Assembly (NCBI GenBank): GCA_052143835.1
Contig: JBKQRV010000136.1
Coordinates: 48,354-112,353, forward strand
DNA: 64,000 nucleotides
Origin: DASPPM01 sp052143835
GTDB lineage: Bacteria > Pseudomonadota > Alphaproteobacteria > JACZXZ01
Reading direction: 5' to 3'
Shown here: positions 63,392 to 64,000 of the stretch, piece by piece
Position numbering within the stretch: the first letter of the stretch is position 1
Layout of the letters: every line of letters begins with the position of its first letter
Translations under genes and position numbers: made by a program
Notes under the pieces: generated by a model
What the model saw: only the letters and a program-made list of their open reading frames with translations
Told to the model about the DNA's origin: nothing
The model's database searches: none

Positions 63392-63863
63392 AGAGGGTGC
63401 TGTCGCGGAGGAGCGCTGGCGCCTGCTCGCCGACGACGAGCCCTTGCCCGCCGAAGGGCCCGTCTTCGTCAGCCTCGAGCGCTGGCAGCGCGAAGAGAAG
63501 GCACTCCTGGATCGCGCCGGGCTCCTCGGCGTCCGGCTCAAGGCGGGCCAGCACCCGGAAGCGATCGCCGCAAACGTCGGGCGCTTGGCGCTCGTGGCCC
63601 TCGAGTTCCCCAAATTCACCGACGGGCGCGCCTTCTCCTATGCGCGCCTGTTGCGCGAGCGTTACGGCTACAAGGGCGAGCTGCGCGCGGTCGGCCAGGT
63701 GCTGCGCGATCAGCTCCTCTTCATGCACCGCTGCGGCTTCGATGCCTACGAGATCGCGCGGGCGGATGCCGCCGAAGCCTGCCGCAAGGCGCTCGCCGAG
63801 ATCAGCGTCTTCTATCAGCCGACGGGCGCCGGCCGACCGCGTCGGCGCGCGGCTGCGTCATAA
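63378..63863 (+). CDS. DUF934 family protein
   Basis: A 161-residue protein that overlaps cysI by 14 bp. Conserved features: VSLERWQREEKALLDRAGLL, GVRLKAGQHPEAIA, LALVALEFPKFTDGRAFSYA, RLLRERYGYKGELRAVGQVL and LFMHRCGFDAYEI. DUF934 proteins are regular partners of sulfite reductase (and often cysH) and may mediate electron transfer or assembly; the role is unproven. Last complete gene of the window. Confidence 0.9.
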
Positions 63864-63896
63864 GGTTGACAGCGCGGCAATGCCCAGCCGCGCGCA

Positions 63897-64000
63897 AGTG
63901 CCAGATCTCACAAATTCGCGCGTCACCCCCTCCCCACCCTCCCCCTTCGAGGGGGAGGGGAAAGATATTGAAGTCGCCCAGATATCCCCTCCCCCCTTGA
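63897..64000. repeat. REP-like dispersed repeat, copy 2 (cut by window end)
   Basis: Starts AGTGCCAGATCTCACAAATT, continues GCGTCACCCC, then CCCTCCCCCTTCGAGGGGGA (hairpin), a middle part that differs from copy 1, and CCCCTCCCCCCTTGA running off the edge. The order of blocks matches the copy at 47433-47580. It follows the last gene of the sulfite-reduction operon by 33 bp. Confidence 0.75.

Overview
This window is a high-GC, tightly packed stretch of a bacterial chromosome, most likely from an alphaproteobacterium of the Rhodospirillales/Hyphomicrobiales kind. The grounds are the leuA-mreBCD-mrdA-rodA order, a cysG-DUF2849-cysI-DUF934 sulfur operon, CIRCE-controlled groESL, many catabolic and ABC-transport operons, and 4-bp ATGA stop/start overlaps. 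I see no plasmid or phage replication genes, integrase, transposase gene or CRISPR array.

Layout. 1-8.4 kb: end of a cinA-family gene, leuA, then the cell-wall elongation operon mreB-mreC-mreD-mrdA(PBP2)-rodA, and tRNA-Lys(CTT). 8.7-13.3 kb: a minus-strand accessory block beside the tRNA. It holds an acyl carrier protein, an acyl-AMP ligase broken by a one-base frameshift, an HTH/PAS-like protein and a GNAT-like protein, and it closes with an intrinsic terminator. 13.7-19.1 kb: an STT3-like membrane protein and a nucleoside-type ABC transporter (one ATPase, two permeases, no binding protein). 19.3-19.9 kb: a TumE-type toxin-antitoxin pair with a promoter inside a tandem palindromic operator.

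20.2-28.7 kb is the most interesting region. A single operon follows a perfect 20-bp palindrome and encodes a molybdenum hydroxylase (FAD subunit plus a fused 2Fe-2S/Mo subunit), a 6-hydroxynicotinate reductase-like Fe-S protein, a UPF0280 protein, a DUF1185 (amino acid synthesis family) protein, an enamidase-like amidohydrolase and a NicR/BpsR-like MarR regulator. Together these match the first steps of the reductive nicotinate pathway known from Eubacterium barkeri and proposed for Azorhizobium: hydroxylation, ring reduction, ring opening. Two conserved proteins of unknown role are embedded in it.

28.7-45 kb: an orphan carbamoyltransferase, a metallo-beta-lactamase-fold protein with an altered metal motif, a SLOG-like protein, tyrosine catabolism (hmgA, fahA) followed directly by a Kir-type potassium channel and an aldo/keto reductase, a HigB/HigA-like pair whose toxin has an in-frame stop, aspartate dehydrogenase, a lipoprotein, a DoeA-like M24 enzyme, hutI and a benzoylformate decarboxylase-like ThDP enzyme. 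45-54 kb: dgoK, a complete branched-chain amino acid-type ABC transporter (SBP-livH-livM-livG-livF) followed by a cupin and a class III CoA-transferase, a pterin dehydratase and an agmatinase-family enzyme. 54-64 kb: groES-groEL with CIRCE and terminator, an MFS exporter, a CBS-ClC channel, and the sulfite-reduction operon, whose siroheme synthase lacks much of its C-terminal methyltransferase domain.

Several intergenic spaces carry dispersed palindromic repeats: a perfect 29-bp inverted repeat after hutI, a double hairpin at 30.5 kb, and a REP-like family at 47.4 kb and at the right edge with probable relics elsewhere. All functions are inferred from the sequence alone.
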